Shown: positions 24,835-36,290 of the stretch, piece after piece
Layout: every line of letters starts with the position of its first letter
Position numbering within the stretch: the first letter of the stretch is position 1
DNA from: Taxillus chinensis
Lineage: Eukaryota > Streptophyta > Magnoliopsida > Santalales > Loranthaceae
DNA length: 64,000 nucleotides
Direction: 5' to 3'
NCBI GenBank assembly: GCA_023512835.1
Contig: CM042088.1
Location: 38,916,164-38,980,163, forward strand
Program-made: the position numbers and the translations under genes
Notes under the pieces: model-generated
What the model was told of the DNA's origin: nothing
What the model saw: the letters and a program-made list of their open reading frames with translations, nothing else
Database searches by the model: none

Positions 24835-26576
24835 TCGTCTTGGTATACGTGTGTGTATACAGAGAGGGGGGTGAATCTGTATACTATAAAACTATTCCTT
24901 TAGTTTTAACGAGTAGGATGCTTAAAAGACATTATTCAAACGTGGTTCTTGTTTGGGTGGTATATTAGTGTCTCATGCAATATCAGTTAATAGCAGGTAT
25001 GTGTGAGAAGTAAAACACAGAAACACAAAATATACATGGTTCGATCAATGTGATCTACTCCATGGTGGTGAGGGTGTACCTACATCGAGTCTAATCCACT
25101 ATTCTTTCTTTAATAAAGTAGGGTCTAGCCCTTGTTACAATGGATCTCCTCTCTCTTGTTTTAAATGCAAATACAAAAATAGGATTGCTCCAGAATTTAC
25201 TCATTGTAAGAGTCAGTTTAACGTAATCTGCTCCTGCACAGATAACTATTTGCTATGCTCGACCTTCAACCACTCCTTGTCAAACTCACGATCTGTTCAG
25301 TAAATGTATGAGGAAGCAAGACAGATTAACTCACTGTTATATCTTCTTCAATCTTTCTCTCTCTCTGTATATTGTATGAACTACTCTGCGTCACCTTTTT
25401 GTATCTCTACAGATACGTTTCTTGTCTGCTCAAAATATTATCGGCTCCCACCGTAAGTTAGGCACATTCATTGTTTTTATAGGTCGGCCAAAGTTAGAAA
25501 CCCTTATGCTAGGGTTAAGCATGTTTTTTCCTTCGATCTTCATCGTTAAAACATGTTAAACCACCCTCCGATGACGTTTACGTGTTTTTTAGTACTTGGC
25601 GTACTTAAAACCGCTGTTTGGGTAACAACTTACTGAAACGATGAACTTCAGCATGTTTTGCTCCTTCATAGCGCGCTCCGTTCCTTTGACTAGCCATAGC
25701 CTCGAAGATATTGCCTTGTAACATTTCTGCGAGTCTACGAGTCTTCATCTTCAACTCTTCGAGTTTGAGTCTTCGAACCAACGGCATTTATCTTCCAATT
25801 CTTCTGCTCTTTGGCTTCGAAGCTAGATCAGAACTAGTGCTTCACTGACATCTCATTCTACGAGCCTTTGAGCTCTACGAGTCTTCGAGCGAGTCAGTAA
25901 CAGCTGCATTCTGCCTTGGCTGATTAGCTGTTCACAGGTGTTCGCAGCATGTCCTTCAATCTATGACCCTGCGAGCTTCGACTCTACGACCCTGCATGCT
26001 GTGACTCTACCTGCGAGTCTGCGAGATGCGGCTCTTTACCTATCTGCTCCTTGGGTCTGTGAAACCACGACCCTACGACCTTCTAGTCGCCTGGTCTACG
26101 ACCTTGTGTTCCGGCAATGGTGCCTGGAGATGAATGATCTGTTAATCTTCGACTCTCTATCTTTGAGTCTTCGACTCTCCATCTTTGAGTCTTCGACTCT
26201 CCATCTTCGAGTCTTCAACTCTACACTTCTTTGTGTAATCAGATCTTCAACCTAGGAGTCTCCGAGTCTTCGACCCTCTCCGAGTCTTCGACCCTCTCCA
26301 AGTCTTTGACCTTGATCTCTGAGTCTTCGACCCTGATATTCGACTCTGTCAGTACATAGTAGATTCCCTCTATGAGCTCACTCTATGAGATCACTCTACT
26401 AAGTTATCCAACCCTGTACTGAGCTTCGACCAAGCACTAACTCACAATGATATGTTGATAACAATGATAACCAGAAGGTTCACGGGAACGACAATCTCCC
26501 CCTTTGGAATTGTTGGCAACATCGGTGAACTTGCTTCGAGCCTTCGAGGCTCCATCCCAGTCACCCCCTGAATTCC
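24835..26576 (-). mobile_element. Long LTR (about 1.66 kb) plus short internal remnant of a second Copia-like element
   Basis: The right end reads GGGAACGACA (to 26493), followed by TCTCCCCCTTTGGAATT. On the minus strand that is a strong polypurine tract (AATTCCAAAGGGGGAGA) next to an LTR starting TG. This layout, and the GAGAGGGGGGTGAAT word near the other end (about 24865), are typical of SIRE/Maximus-like Copia LTRs; family placement is from memory. About 80 bp of internal sequence remain (26494-26576). The element interrupts the older Copia relic. The left boundary is approximate. Its right half is full of GAGTCTTCGAC-type short repeats. Confidence 0.65.
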
Positions 26577-27793
26577 TCCATTGTGTGTTCCTTCGTTTGT
26601 GAATCTTTTTGGTTACTGCATGTATATCTCTTCCTCTAAATCTCCATGGAGAAAAACTATCTTTACATCTAACTGCTCTAGATATAGATCCTTTGCTATT
26701 ACATTACTCAAAACTAACCGAATGGTAGTTAGTTTAACAACTAAAGAGAATATTTTAATGTAGTCAATACTTTCCTTCTGTTGGAAGCCTTTAACCACTA
26801 GTTTTGCTTTATATCGCTTAGAGTCATCATGCTCCTCCTTGACTAGGTACACCCATTTGTTTTGAAAGCTTTCTTGCCAGTCGGTAGCTTTGTTAATTTC
26901 CAAGTCTGATTGGATATAAGAGACTTCATTTCATCTTTTATTCCAAGCTCCCACTTGCTCGCATCCTCTACCTGACTTGCTTCATGATAGCATTCAGGTT
27001 CTCCTCCATCTGTCAGTAGCAAATAATTCAAGTACTTCCTATTTGGTACAAGCGGTCGACTAGATCTCCTCAATATAGGAACTTAATCCTGTAGCTCTTC
27101 ACTTGCTTATCTTGTAACTTCCTTAACCTGAGGTTTTTGACCTATTTTGATAGTTTCACTATTTGAGACATCATCGGGCTCAAAGTAAATAGGTTCAGGA
27201 TCCACTTGAATAGTGGATTCGGTCGTGTCTCAATCTTTATATAGGACTTTTTCATTAAACACAACATCTCTACTTTTAATGATTTTCTTATTTTGGTTAT
27301 CCCAGCATCTATAACCAAATTCATTGCCACCATAACCAACAAATGTGTATTTAGTAATATACACATAAGAGACACAACTAAATACTTTCAAATATGAAAG
27401 TCTAACATATTTTTCCGTCCAAACTTCTTCCGGTATGTTGAACTTTAAAGGTGTTGATGGTCCACAGTTGATGAGGTAAGTTGCCGTGTTGACTGCCTCT
27501 GCCCAAAACTGCTTGGGTAATCCTGCATGTATACATATACTTCTAGCTCTTTCAGTCAACGTCATGTTCATCCGTTATGCTATGCCATTTTGTTATGGTG
27601 TCCCTGGCACAGTTCTCTCAAGCTTGATCCCACTCTCATAATAAAACCGTTTAAATCTAGTGTCTTCACATTCTCCACCATTATCTTAACATAGCTTTTT
27701 GATCTTTAAACTGGTTTCATTCTTCACCATCGCTTTTCAACTTTTGAATGTTTCAAATAGTTTTAACTTCTGTCTGATGAAGTATACCCATAC
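26577..27793 (-). pseudogene. Copia reverse transcriptase and integrase fragments
   Basis: Minus-strand reading gives integrase text at 27230-27740 (DNGGECEDTRF, then TERARSICIHAGLPKQFWAE, and CWDNQNKKIIKSRDVVFNE). Reverse transcriptase text follows at 26600-27070 (KWVYLVKEEHDDSKRYKAKLV and LEQLDVKIVFLHGDLEEEI). Frameshifts and stops separate the pieces. Gag and the 5' LTR are missing: the element is cut at about 27794, where an unrelated LTR-like sequence starts. Confidence 0.85.
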
Positions 27794-28071
27794 TGTCCCG
27801 AATTCCAAGGAACCCGAAACCAGAAACATGACTTCTCCTTATCTGCACCCGAAGGGTCAAGGGGTTGGTGACAAGCACTAATAGAGACTACACCATAGGT
27901 GTTGTCTCAATCATGCAAATTTATATAGTCATACATCAATGGTAATCTTGTACTTTCTCATACATAATCATGCATACAATATATTAAACAGTCACATAGA
28001 CATCACATCACAAATAGTGTGCAAATACAACTGTCCACGGACCCATGTCTGGGATATAATGCATAAACAAT
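27794..28071. repeat. LTR-like fragment, left part, split by the TRIM array
   Basis: Starts TGTCCCGAATTCCAAGG directly after the Copia relic. It appears to continue at 30102 on the far side of the TRIM array, where CTGCCTCCCGGAAG and AGCTTAGTAAGTGACCCA resemble the equivalent part of large plant LTRs. Non-coding. Assignment to a Gypsy-type LTR is by general resemblance only. Confidence 0.45.
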
Positions 28072-30101
28072 TGCCACGACCCGAACAGCGTGGTGCTGGC
28101 GGGACGTTTCTTAGTGGCACGATTCAAGAATGTATTCGTGCTACGTAAAGGAGAGGGGTTGGTTGATAGCGCAGATGGTGTGCAGCGGAAGGTTCCAGGA
28201 AGTTTGTGGAGGAAAACGGATGGAACCCCTTCGGAGTTCAGACGTGCCGACCCGGTTGAATGTGGGGAGCACGCCGCTAGTCGAGGACTTGACGTTGAAG
28301 AAGGGATTTGGCCATCCTTACACAAACTGGTCGGGAACTGGAGCCGTTCTCCTGATGAGCCCAGTGGCAGGGCGAAACCAATCTACGTGCGCTTCAACCC
28401 TCAAAGGCTAAACTTAGCGGACCGTGGATAGAGAAGCTAAGTGCCGCAATAGGTTGAGAGGCGCAGGAAACCTGACCCCGTGACAAGTGGTATCAATGCT
28501 GAACCGGCCGTATCCTGAAGACTCGCCGAGCACTCTGACGAGTAGCGTGATCCCAAGGTGGGAGCTCACAGAGGTGAGTCGACCGATAGTGTCTTGCACG
28601 CCTTGCGTCCATAGAGTTGGAGTATCCTAGAGTGTGATACAGAGTTGGGCATGGGAGTACGAAGGACCGCGTCGGAGCGATCTTGGAAACCTCCTATCCT
28701 TTGGACATTGAGCGAGTGGGCGAGCATCTTGGTAAAGGTGTTGCAACCTGCGGGGGAGCGATGTCCAAGCTGTTGACATTGGGCGAGTGGGAGGGCGTCG
28801 AGGTAACGATGCCATCGCCTGCGGGGAAGCGATGTCGACAAGCGCAATGAGGACGTTGCGAGGATTGGGTGGAGGAGAATGTCACGACCCGAGCAGCGTA
28901 GTGCTGGCGGGACGTTTCTTAGTGGCACGATTCAGGAATGTATTCGTGCTATGTAAAGGAGACGGGTTGGTTGAAAGCGTAGATGGTGCGCAACGGAAGG
29001 TTCCAGGCAGTTTGTAGAGGAAAACGGATGGAACCTCTTCGGAGTTCAGACGTGCCGACCCGGTTGAATGCGTGGAGCACGCCACTAGTCGAGGACTTGA
29101 CGTTGAAGAAGGGATTTGGCCATCCTTATACAAACTGGTCGGGAACTAGAGCCGTTCTCCTGATGAGCCCAGTGACAGGGCGAAACCAGTCTACGTGCGC
29201 TTCAACCCTCAAAGGCTAAACTTAGCAGACCGTGGATAGAGAAGCTAAGTGCCGCAATGGGTTGAGAGGCGCAGGAAACATGACCCCGTGACAAGTGGTA
29301 TCAATGCCGAACCGGCCGTATCCTGAAGACTCGCCGAGCACTCTCGCGAGTAGCGTGATCCCAAGGTGGGAGCTCACAGAGGTGAGTTGACCGATAGTAT
29401 CTTGCACGCCTTGCGTCCATAGAGTTAGAGTATCCTAGAGTGTGATACAGAGTTGGGCAAGGGAGTACGAAGGAGCGCGTCGGAGCGATCTTGGAAGCCT
29501 CCTATCCTTTGGACATTGGGCGAGTGGGCGAGCATCTTGGTAAAGGTGTTGCAACCTGCGGGGAAGCGATGTCCAAGCTGTTGACATTGGGCGAGTGGGA
29601 GGGCGTCGAGGTAACGATGCCATTGCCTGCAGGGAAGCGATGTCGACAAGCGCAATGAGGACATTGCGAGGATTGGGTGGAGGAGAATGTCACGACCCGA
29701 GCAGCGTGGTGCTGGCGGGACGTTTCTTAGTGGCACGATTCAAGAATGTATTTGTGCTACGTAAAGGAGAGGGGTTGGTTGAAAGCGTAGATGGTGCGCA
29801 GCGGAAGGTTCCAGGCAGTTCGTGGAGGAAAACAGATGGAACCCCTTCGGAGTTCAGACGTGCCGACCCGGTTGAATGCGGGGAGCACGCCGCTAGTCGA
29901 GGACTTGACGTTGAAGTAGGGATTTGGCCATCCTTACACAAACTGGTCGGGAACTGGAGCCGTTCTCCTGATGAGCCCAGTGGCAGGGCAAAACCAGTCT
30001 ACGTGCGCTTCAACCCTCAAAGGCTAAACTTAGCGGACCGTGGATAGAGAAGCTAAGTGCCGCAATGGGTTGAGAGGCGCAAGAAACCTGACCCCGTGAC
30101 A
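28072..30101 (+). mobile_element. Tandem TRIM retrotransposon: LTR-internal-LTR-internal-LTR
   Basis: Three 414-bp LTRs (28072-28485, 28880-29293, 29688-30101) alternate with two 394-bp internal regions, so the whole has an exact 808-bp period. The LTRs start TG(T/C)CACGACCCGA and end CCCCGTGACA, giving inverted ends. Each internal region opens with AGTGGTATCAATGC, a primer-binding site close to the complement of initiator tRNA-Met, and closes with a purine-rich GGGTGGAGGAGAA just before the next LTR. No protein domains occur, so it must have been mobilised in trans. The flanks share ACAAT (28067-28071 and 30101-30105, the latter overlapping the terminal A), a probable target duplication. Confidence 0.88.
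28704..28845 (+). repeat. 71-bp subrepeat inside the TRIM internal region
   Basis: Two adjacent related units begin at GACATTGAGCGAGTGGG (28704) and GACATTGGGCGAGTGGG (28775), and each ends around a GAAGCGATGTC-type word. The same pair recurs 808 bp later in the second internal region. Confidence 0.8.
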
Positions 30102-31430
30102 CAATATAGAATATAATACTGTATTATACATCATAGTAGTGGGCACTGCCTCCCGGAAGAAAGTCCTCCACTAGTCTCGGGTCACATCTGAAAAGGATAA
30201 ATAACAAAGTAGGGGTAAGCTACAAGCTTAGTAAGTGACCCATTAACTTAACATCACTATACTTGTCATCACTGGTTTTCGTCCGAGCTTGCTTGTGATG
30301 GGTGCAACCGAAACCAATGGTGAGAAATAGAGTCGGCACCAACTGTTTTTGGGATACAGTTAGATACCCTCTACCTTGAGTAGTTAAGATGTGGTCTACG
30401 TTACTAGATAAGGCTTCGGGAGTTGGTTACGTGTAAGGAAAAATTAACACTCTTACGACGCCCTTTCGGTACCTATCTTAGGAGGAAATTTCTATTTATT
30501 TTATGATTCTCTTAATTTTGATTAAAGTTCTGCTCTTTTTATTTTTCTAAATTATTTGTTAAAGTTAAAATTAAATTCATTTTAACTTAAGCCTCTGCAA
30601 GAAATTCTAAAGGTTTTGAGTTTTTTTTGTGTTTGTGTTTGTATTTGTTTGTTTGTTTTTTACATTATTGAAAACATTGTTCTATAAAAAATATTTTTGG
30701 TTTTATTTTTTGCAAAATACATCGTAAACAAAATCTTTTGGAAAGTTTTTGTACTAGTTTTTTTTTTTTGGGATCTTTTTGTTGGGATTATTTTGTTTCT
30801 TTTTTTATTTCTACATTATTGAATATATCATTCTATAAAAAATCTTTTTGGTTTTAATTTTTGCAAAATACATCCTAAAAAAACACTTAGAAATTTTTTT
30901 CTTTATTTTTTTTTGATTTTTTTGTTTGTTTATTTTTTTAAATGAAATCATTTTTTTCGAAATGGCAGAAACCAAGAACTAACACATGTTAAAAACAAAT
31001 ATGATACTTTTGTTTTTTTAGAGAAAACGTTTTGTTTTGTTTTTTTTTGTTTTGGAAATAATACAAATCAATAGCCAACACATATAAAAAAATATGTTGT
31101 TTTATTTTTTTTTAGTGTTTTATGAATATAATGTTTTGGTTAAAACCTCTTTTTCTTGACACTATAGAATAATAAGAGCAAACACGTATTAAAATAAACA
31201 TGATATATGTGATTGTGACATCCACAAATAAAATAAAATTTTACTCTTTTTTTTTCTTTTCTTTTTTTTGCATACCCTTTTGTTTTTTGGTTTTATTTTT
31301 CAATTATATTTTACATATTACAACATATACCAACAACATAAATAAATAAAAATAAAAAACAAAAGATATTAATTATTACATTAAGTAATAAATATAATGT
31401 AAAATAAACAAACATAAATTAACTAAAAAG
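30102..31430. repeat. Repeat-derived sequence and T-rich tract
   Basis: The first 150 bp or so look like the continuation of the LTR split by the TRIM. Then comes a moderately GC patch (30258-30490, with GGCACCAACTGTTTTTGGG and ACGACGCCCTTTCGGTACC). After that is about 850 bp of strongly T-rich DNA containing a 161-bp duplication (TACATTATTGAAAACATTG at 30661, related text at 30822). No gene seen. Confidence 0.6.
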
Positions 31431-32456
31431 TGAACTGACTTTGGGACTTGCAAACCGGGTGTGTTAGCGGAAATTAAATATATAAGTGTTGATATAAATT
31501 TCAAACTATTAATTATTTCATCAAACAAATCCTTAATTATTACAAATTTCATTCTAAGATCTTTAAGGTTTAGGAGTTTAGAGACTAAGTGTCCATAACC
31601 CATTATTACATAACAAAGCACACGAGCAATCAAACTTAATAAATCTTTAAGATTTCATACAACTTTATTTTCAAGCACTTCTCGACTCCGTATTCTAGTT
31701 TCTTCATTCCTTTAATTACCTGGAGTTGGAAAAGAAATCATAAAAAGGATGAGTTCAAATAGCCCAGTAAGGGTAAACATAAGTAGATAAGGAAAATCAT
31801 GAAGATATCGAATATAGGAAATATCATAAAAGATTTCATAATGTATGCACATCATACATGATCAACATTTCACAAGGGAATCATAGCATAGAATATTTAT
31901 GTTTGGACATCGTATCATAACATCATGATCCACGTTAACTACCCAGATGCCATAACATAACATAACATAACATATTATCAACTGGATTGACATTCTCTAG
32001 TGATGTTCTTACCTAATGCATTGGAGGTTTTTCTGGAACCACCCATCATAAACTTACTTTGTCCAAACATAAGAGGTTATAACAACTTTAACATACATAA
32101 TATGAAGCATATCATAGAATTTCAATAAAACATTCAAGGTTAACAAGGATAACCACGAATATCAAAATGGTTATCTACCTCAATCAATAAAATAGATCAT
32201 TAAGAGAGGTTAGAAAGAAACTAATGTTCTCAACAATAAAATGGAAATAGAAGGATAATAATTATTAAATGCTTCAACAATAATTACATGGAAATAAAAT
32301 AAGAAAAAGAGGAAGACAAAAGTGGTAATGAAGAAAAAAAAACTCTTACAATCCGTTTGTAGTCCTCCGCGTCCTAAACCTTGAAAATCAAAACACTAAA
32401 TTAATATTCTTGTCTTTCCATAATTATGTATATATATTTCTAGGCGGCAATGCCAA

Positions 32457-32498
<42 letters not shown>

Positions 32499-33847
32499 AT
32501 AAATACTTATGAGGTGATAAAACCAACTATGTAATTAACATATGTGAGGTGGTAAAACCAACCATGTAAATAATATATTTAGTGGTAAATATAGTCTATA
32601 TTAGGTGGTAAAAATAACCATGTAGATCTTATAAATAATAAGTAACTTCGCAATCTTGAGTATTACCTTTCGTAGAACTTCCATGCTTTGTAAGTACCAA
32701 AAACAAAAAAGGGTTTAAGTAAAGTATTTGGGGTGTTAAGAGGGCTTAAGAGAGTGTTTGTAGAGGGAATTTAGTGGTATGGATTTAGGGAGCTTGTGCA
32801 TTAAGAGGAGAGGCAAGACACTTCTTATATAGGGCAAGAGTAGTGGTAAGTGGTAGGTGTGGTAGGTGAAACTTTTGTTCTTAATACCTTATTTTTTTCT
32901 CTAATTTCTCCTTTTCAAATCATTTAATTCTTATCCCATTGTTATCTACCACGTGGCCCCTTTGTTTCCCTCATTTTTGAATTTTTAGGATTTGTTTGAC
33001 TTTGAAAGTTCTTTTGATCACAAAAGTCACATGGGTGCATGGCCTACTATTTTGACTATAACTTTCTAGATTCTTCATTAGATTTAATAAGGCCAATTGG
33101 GATGGATTTCTAACTTAAGTATCTACATTTCTAGATTAATTTCAAGTCTATTGCACTTGTATATCAAAAGTTATTGGGTTTTGAAGTGAGATTGAAAATT
33201 CTGGGCATGCTACTAGACCTTTGTGTACTGTTTAAATTGTTTCTCCTAATGGGCTGATCCAATGATGCTGAAATTGTTATCGAAGGTATATAACTAAATT
33301 TGTAACACGTTATAAAAATATCAAGTTTTTTAGAGCTACATAAACAAATTTATAAATTCTTAAAGATGACTTCCAGAATTACGCTAGTCTATCCTTTCTA
33401 AGCATAACTATTGTTATAAAGTATGAAATAAAACATTTTTTTGTTACATACTAAATTTAAATAAATGATATATTTTTACTAAATCAGTATTTTTCCATAA
33501 ACTAATCTATTTAAAATAATTAATCAATACTATTAAAATATTTAACACATCCTTCGTCTCGTATGGTAGCCATTTCGGGTTGTATGTTTGCCCTAGGGCT
33601 TGATCCTATATTCTCACTACTTTCTATATTTATAATCCTCTTCCTTTCTATAAACTTCATCACACTATTCATTTGATATTTATCCAATGAAACTATTCCA
33701 ACAACTATTTCTTCTTAATAGCTAGTTACTATTTTATCTGCTAGTTTACCTCAATAACCATTTTTCTCTTATTTATAAGGTTCTTCACATTTTTAAAAAA
33801 TTCTTATCATAGTAAATATTATTTTATTAAAATTTGCGGGTTTTACA
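31431..33847 (+). repeat. Large LTR-like repeat, about 2.4 kb, copy 1 (partner at 55748)
   Basis: Long blocks match the solo LTR at 55748-58322 in order and orientation: ACCGGGTG..GTT at the start, then GATCTTTAAGGTTTAG, TTAGAGACTA, and CAACTGGATTGACA followed by CAGTGATGTTCTT/CATTGGAGGT. The end reads TTGCGGGTTTTACA against TTGCGGGTCTTACA. The left end is diverged (TGAACTGACTTTGGGACTTG) and no target duplication was found, so it may be truncated. It contains (TA)n at 32458-32496 and a short minisatellite after it. No coding sequence. Confidence 0.72.
32500..32625 (+). repeat. Minisatellite in the large LTR, units about 40 bp
   Basis: Three to four loose copies of a GAGGTGATAAAACCAACTATG-like unit (GAGGTGGTAAAACCAACCATG and AGGTGGTAAAAATAACCATG) follow a (TA)n run. 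The partner LTR has a different 108-118-bp minisatellite at the corresponding place. Confidence 0.7.
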
Positions 33848-35056
33848 ATGGAGGTGGGATTTTAGGGTCTGGGTTTGGGTTTGGTGGGGAACTATGGCGG
33901 CAATGACAGTGGTTGTGCAAACTGCGGATCTGAGCGAGATTTCAGGGTTAGGTTTGAGTTTGTTGTTTGATCGCTATAAGTGTAGGCTAGTCGGTCACTA
34001 TCCTCTTTGGTCATGGGAGGAGAAGACGCCACTGCCGGAGGCACCATAGTAGTGGAAGACGGAGGGGTCGGTATTGGCAGGCCTTTGCTCGCTTTAGGGC
34101 TGTTAATTGTGATTTGGGACTGAAGTCGAGCATGACACCTTGGTACTATGTTTTAGGGGCTAAAGTGAAAAAATAAATTTAAGCAAAAAATATATATGAA
34201 TTAGCTAAATATAATTTAAGTCAGCTAAATATTACTTTAGTTAATGAATTTTAGATAAAACTATTAGAAATGCTCTAAATGACTTGTCAAATTTAACCAG
34301 TTAAATAGTATTTTAAAATAAAATAATAATTTTGTGGGTAAAATTCAACCCCTTTGGCAAGGCGCAGAGCAAGGGCATATTCATCAGACTAAGAAAAGAA
34401 TGGACACATTGCAGATTGCCGGCTTGGAAATTAGAATAGAGATCCACTGATGCACATCAACGTCATTGGCTCGTCGCATGGTGGCACCTATGACCTATTC
34501 CCGCCACAATAGCCGATCACAGTTGTTTGTCCAAGCTAATGAAAAATTGAGGAAGAACGACTAGATTTTGAAGATGATAGAATAAATTTCTTCTGTGGGT
34601 AATCTGACTCCAGAACCACCGACGCACCAGAATCGATTTCGCCTGATGGTGTTGGTGTTGCTGATGCACCAATCTCCTATCTTTCTATTCCGATCTTTCC
34701 ATCTCCTGATTTTCTTGTTATTTAAATATAAAATTAATATTTATTTAAAATAATTTAAAATTATTAAACTGATATTTTAAGTTGTTAATATTGACTAATT
34801 AAATTTTATAAAATAAATATTTTAACTAAAACATCTAAACAACCTCCCTCTTCCTCCCTTCGACCTCCTTCCTCCTACCTTCTCCCACTCCCTTCTCGAA
34901 GCCCTATCCAATCTGCCAAATCTCTCCCCCTGTCCCTCGCATTTGTACGTAAGTACCCTTTTGGTTATGTAGTATAAGTGGCCACCCAAACTGTCCTATA
35001 TATATATATCTATAAATCAACTGGTTAATTCGAACCGAGTGCGGACGAAGAAAGCT
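33848..35056. other. Laccase upstream region
   Basis: Begins at the end of the large LTR. It contains a GC-richer patch (33850-34100) with a 71-codon open frame but no domain, then AT-rich stretches and a second mixed patch (34340-34680). A pyrimidine-rich run follows near 34840-34930. No gene is supported. Confidence 0.6.
34996..35018 (+). promoter_or_regulatory. Probable TATA region of the laccase gene
   Basis: A TATATATATATATC run followed by TATAAATC lies 40-60 bp upstream of the ATG at 35057. Either word could be the TATA box. Both imply a short 5' UTR. Confidence 0.5.
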
Positions 35057-36233
35057 ATGGAAGGTTGCATTAGCACTGGGAGGCTGCCGCGTTATGTCTT
35101 CTCCCTAGGAGTTTTCATTCTCTTGGAAGTTGCTTTAACATCTGCAAACACCCACCACTATGAGTTTGTCGTATGTTGGCCTGATCACTCTTTCAAAGAT
35201 ATTACATTACTAGCATCATAGAGTGCATTGTACGTACGTATATATATACAACACACACAGTACTTATTAATTATTTTATTTCGTTCTTCTTAATCTGGTG
35301 GGATTGGGGAAAAAGATCAAAGAAACGCCTGTGAAGAGGCTGTGCAGGAGCCGTCGCATAGTAACGGTGAATGGCCAATTTCCAGGACCAACCTTGCACG
35401 TGCGAAATGGGGACACCCTTGTGATCAGGACTACCAACGCCGCTCGTTACAATGCCACCCTTCACTGGTAATTGATGAACAACCGTTAACGTTAAAAAAA
35501 TGAGACTATTATATATACACTAATATTATATAAACGTACTTCGTCAGAGTTGGCTTCGGCTAGTCAATCTAAATGGCTTTCGCTTACGCTTTAACTGATA
35601 TTTTACTCGATGGGCATCACATATCAGGCATGGAATTCATCAGCTTCGAACACCATGGGCAGACGGGCCAGCATATATTACCCAGTGCCCAATCCAACCA
35701 GGTGGGACTTACACGTACCGGTTCACCATCGAACGCCAGGAGGGAACCTTGTGGTGGCATGCTCACATCTCATGGCTTAGGGCCACAGTCTATGGAGCTC
35801 TCATCATCTACCCAAAATCGGGCTCCTATCCATTCCCCAAGCCCGACCGGGAGTACCCCATTGTTCTTGGTAACCAAAAAAACACAACCTCAGGGTTAAG
35901 GGCTCAAACTCAACTCAACATTACATATATATGACTCGATGTATTATATATAAACATGACGAAACATCTCTATGGATTCGTGGATCACAGGAGAATGGTG
36001 GAACAGAAATGCATTGGATGTGGTCAGACAAGCGACTTTCACCGGAGCACCTCCAAACGTGTCCGATGCATTTACCATCAACGGCCAACCTGGCGACTTG
36101 TACAATTGCTCTAGCCGAGGTATGCCAATTATTTTCAAAGTTGCTCCCCATTCTTATGAGAGGAGAATATCCTATTTTTCTAGCAGAGTAAACTACATTT
36201 AACACATCTTTCATGTGTGCGCGCGCGCGCGCG

Positions 36234-36290
<57 letters not shown>

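Noticed and set aside
25938..26255. 105-codon open frame rich in Ser/Leu
   Set aside because: Translation of the GAGTCTTCGA-type repeats of an LTR.
28090..30047. Long open frames recurring in the GC-rich 28-30 kb region, on both strands
   Set aside because: They recur because the 808-bp TRIM unit recurs. They cross LTR boundaries, occur on both strands and have no domain.
33834..34049. 71-codon open frame upstream of the laccase
   Set aside because: Starts at the edge of a large LTR, no domain, no similarity recognised.
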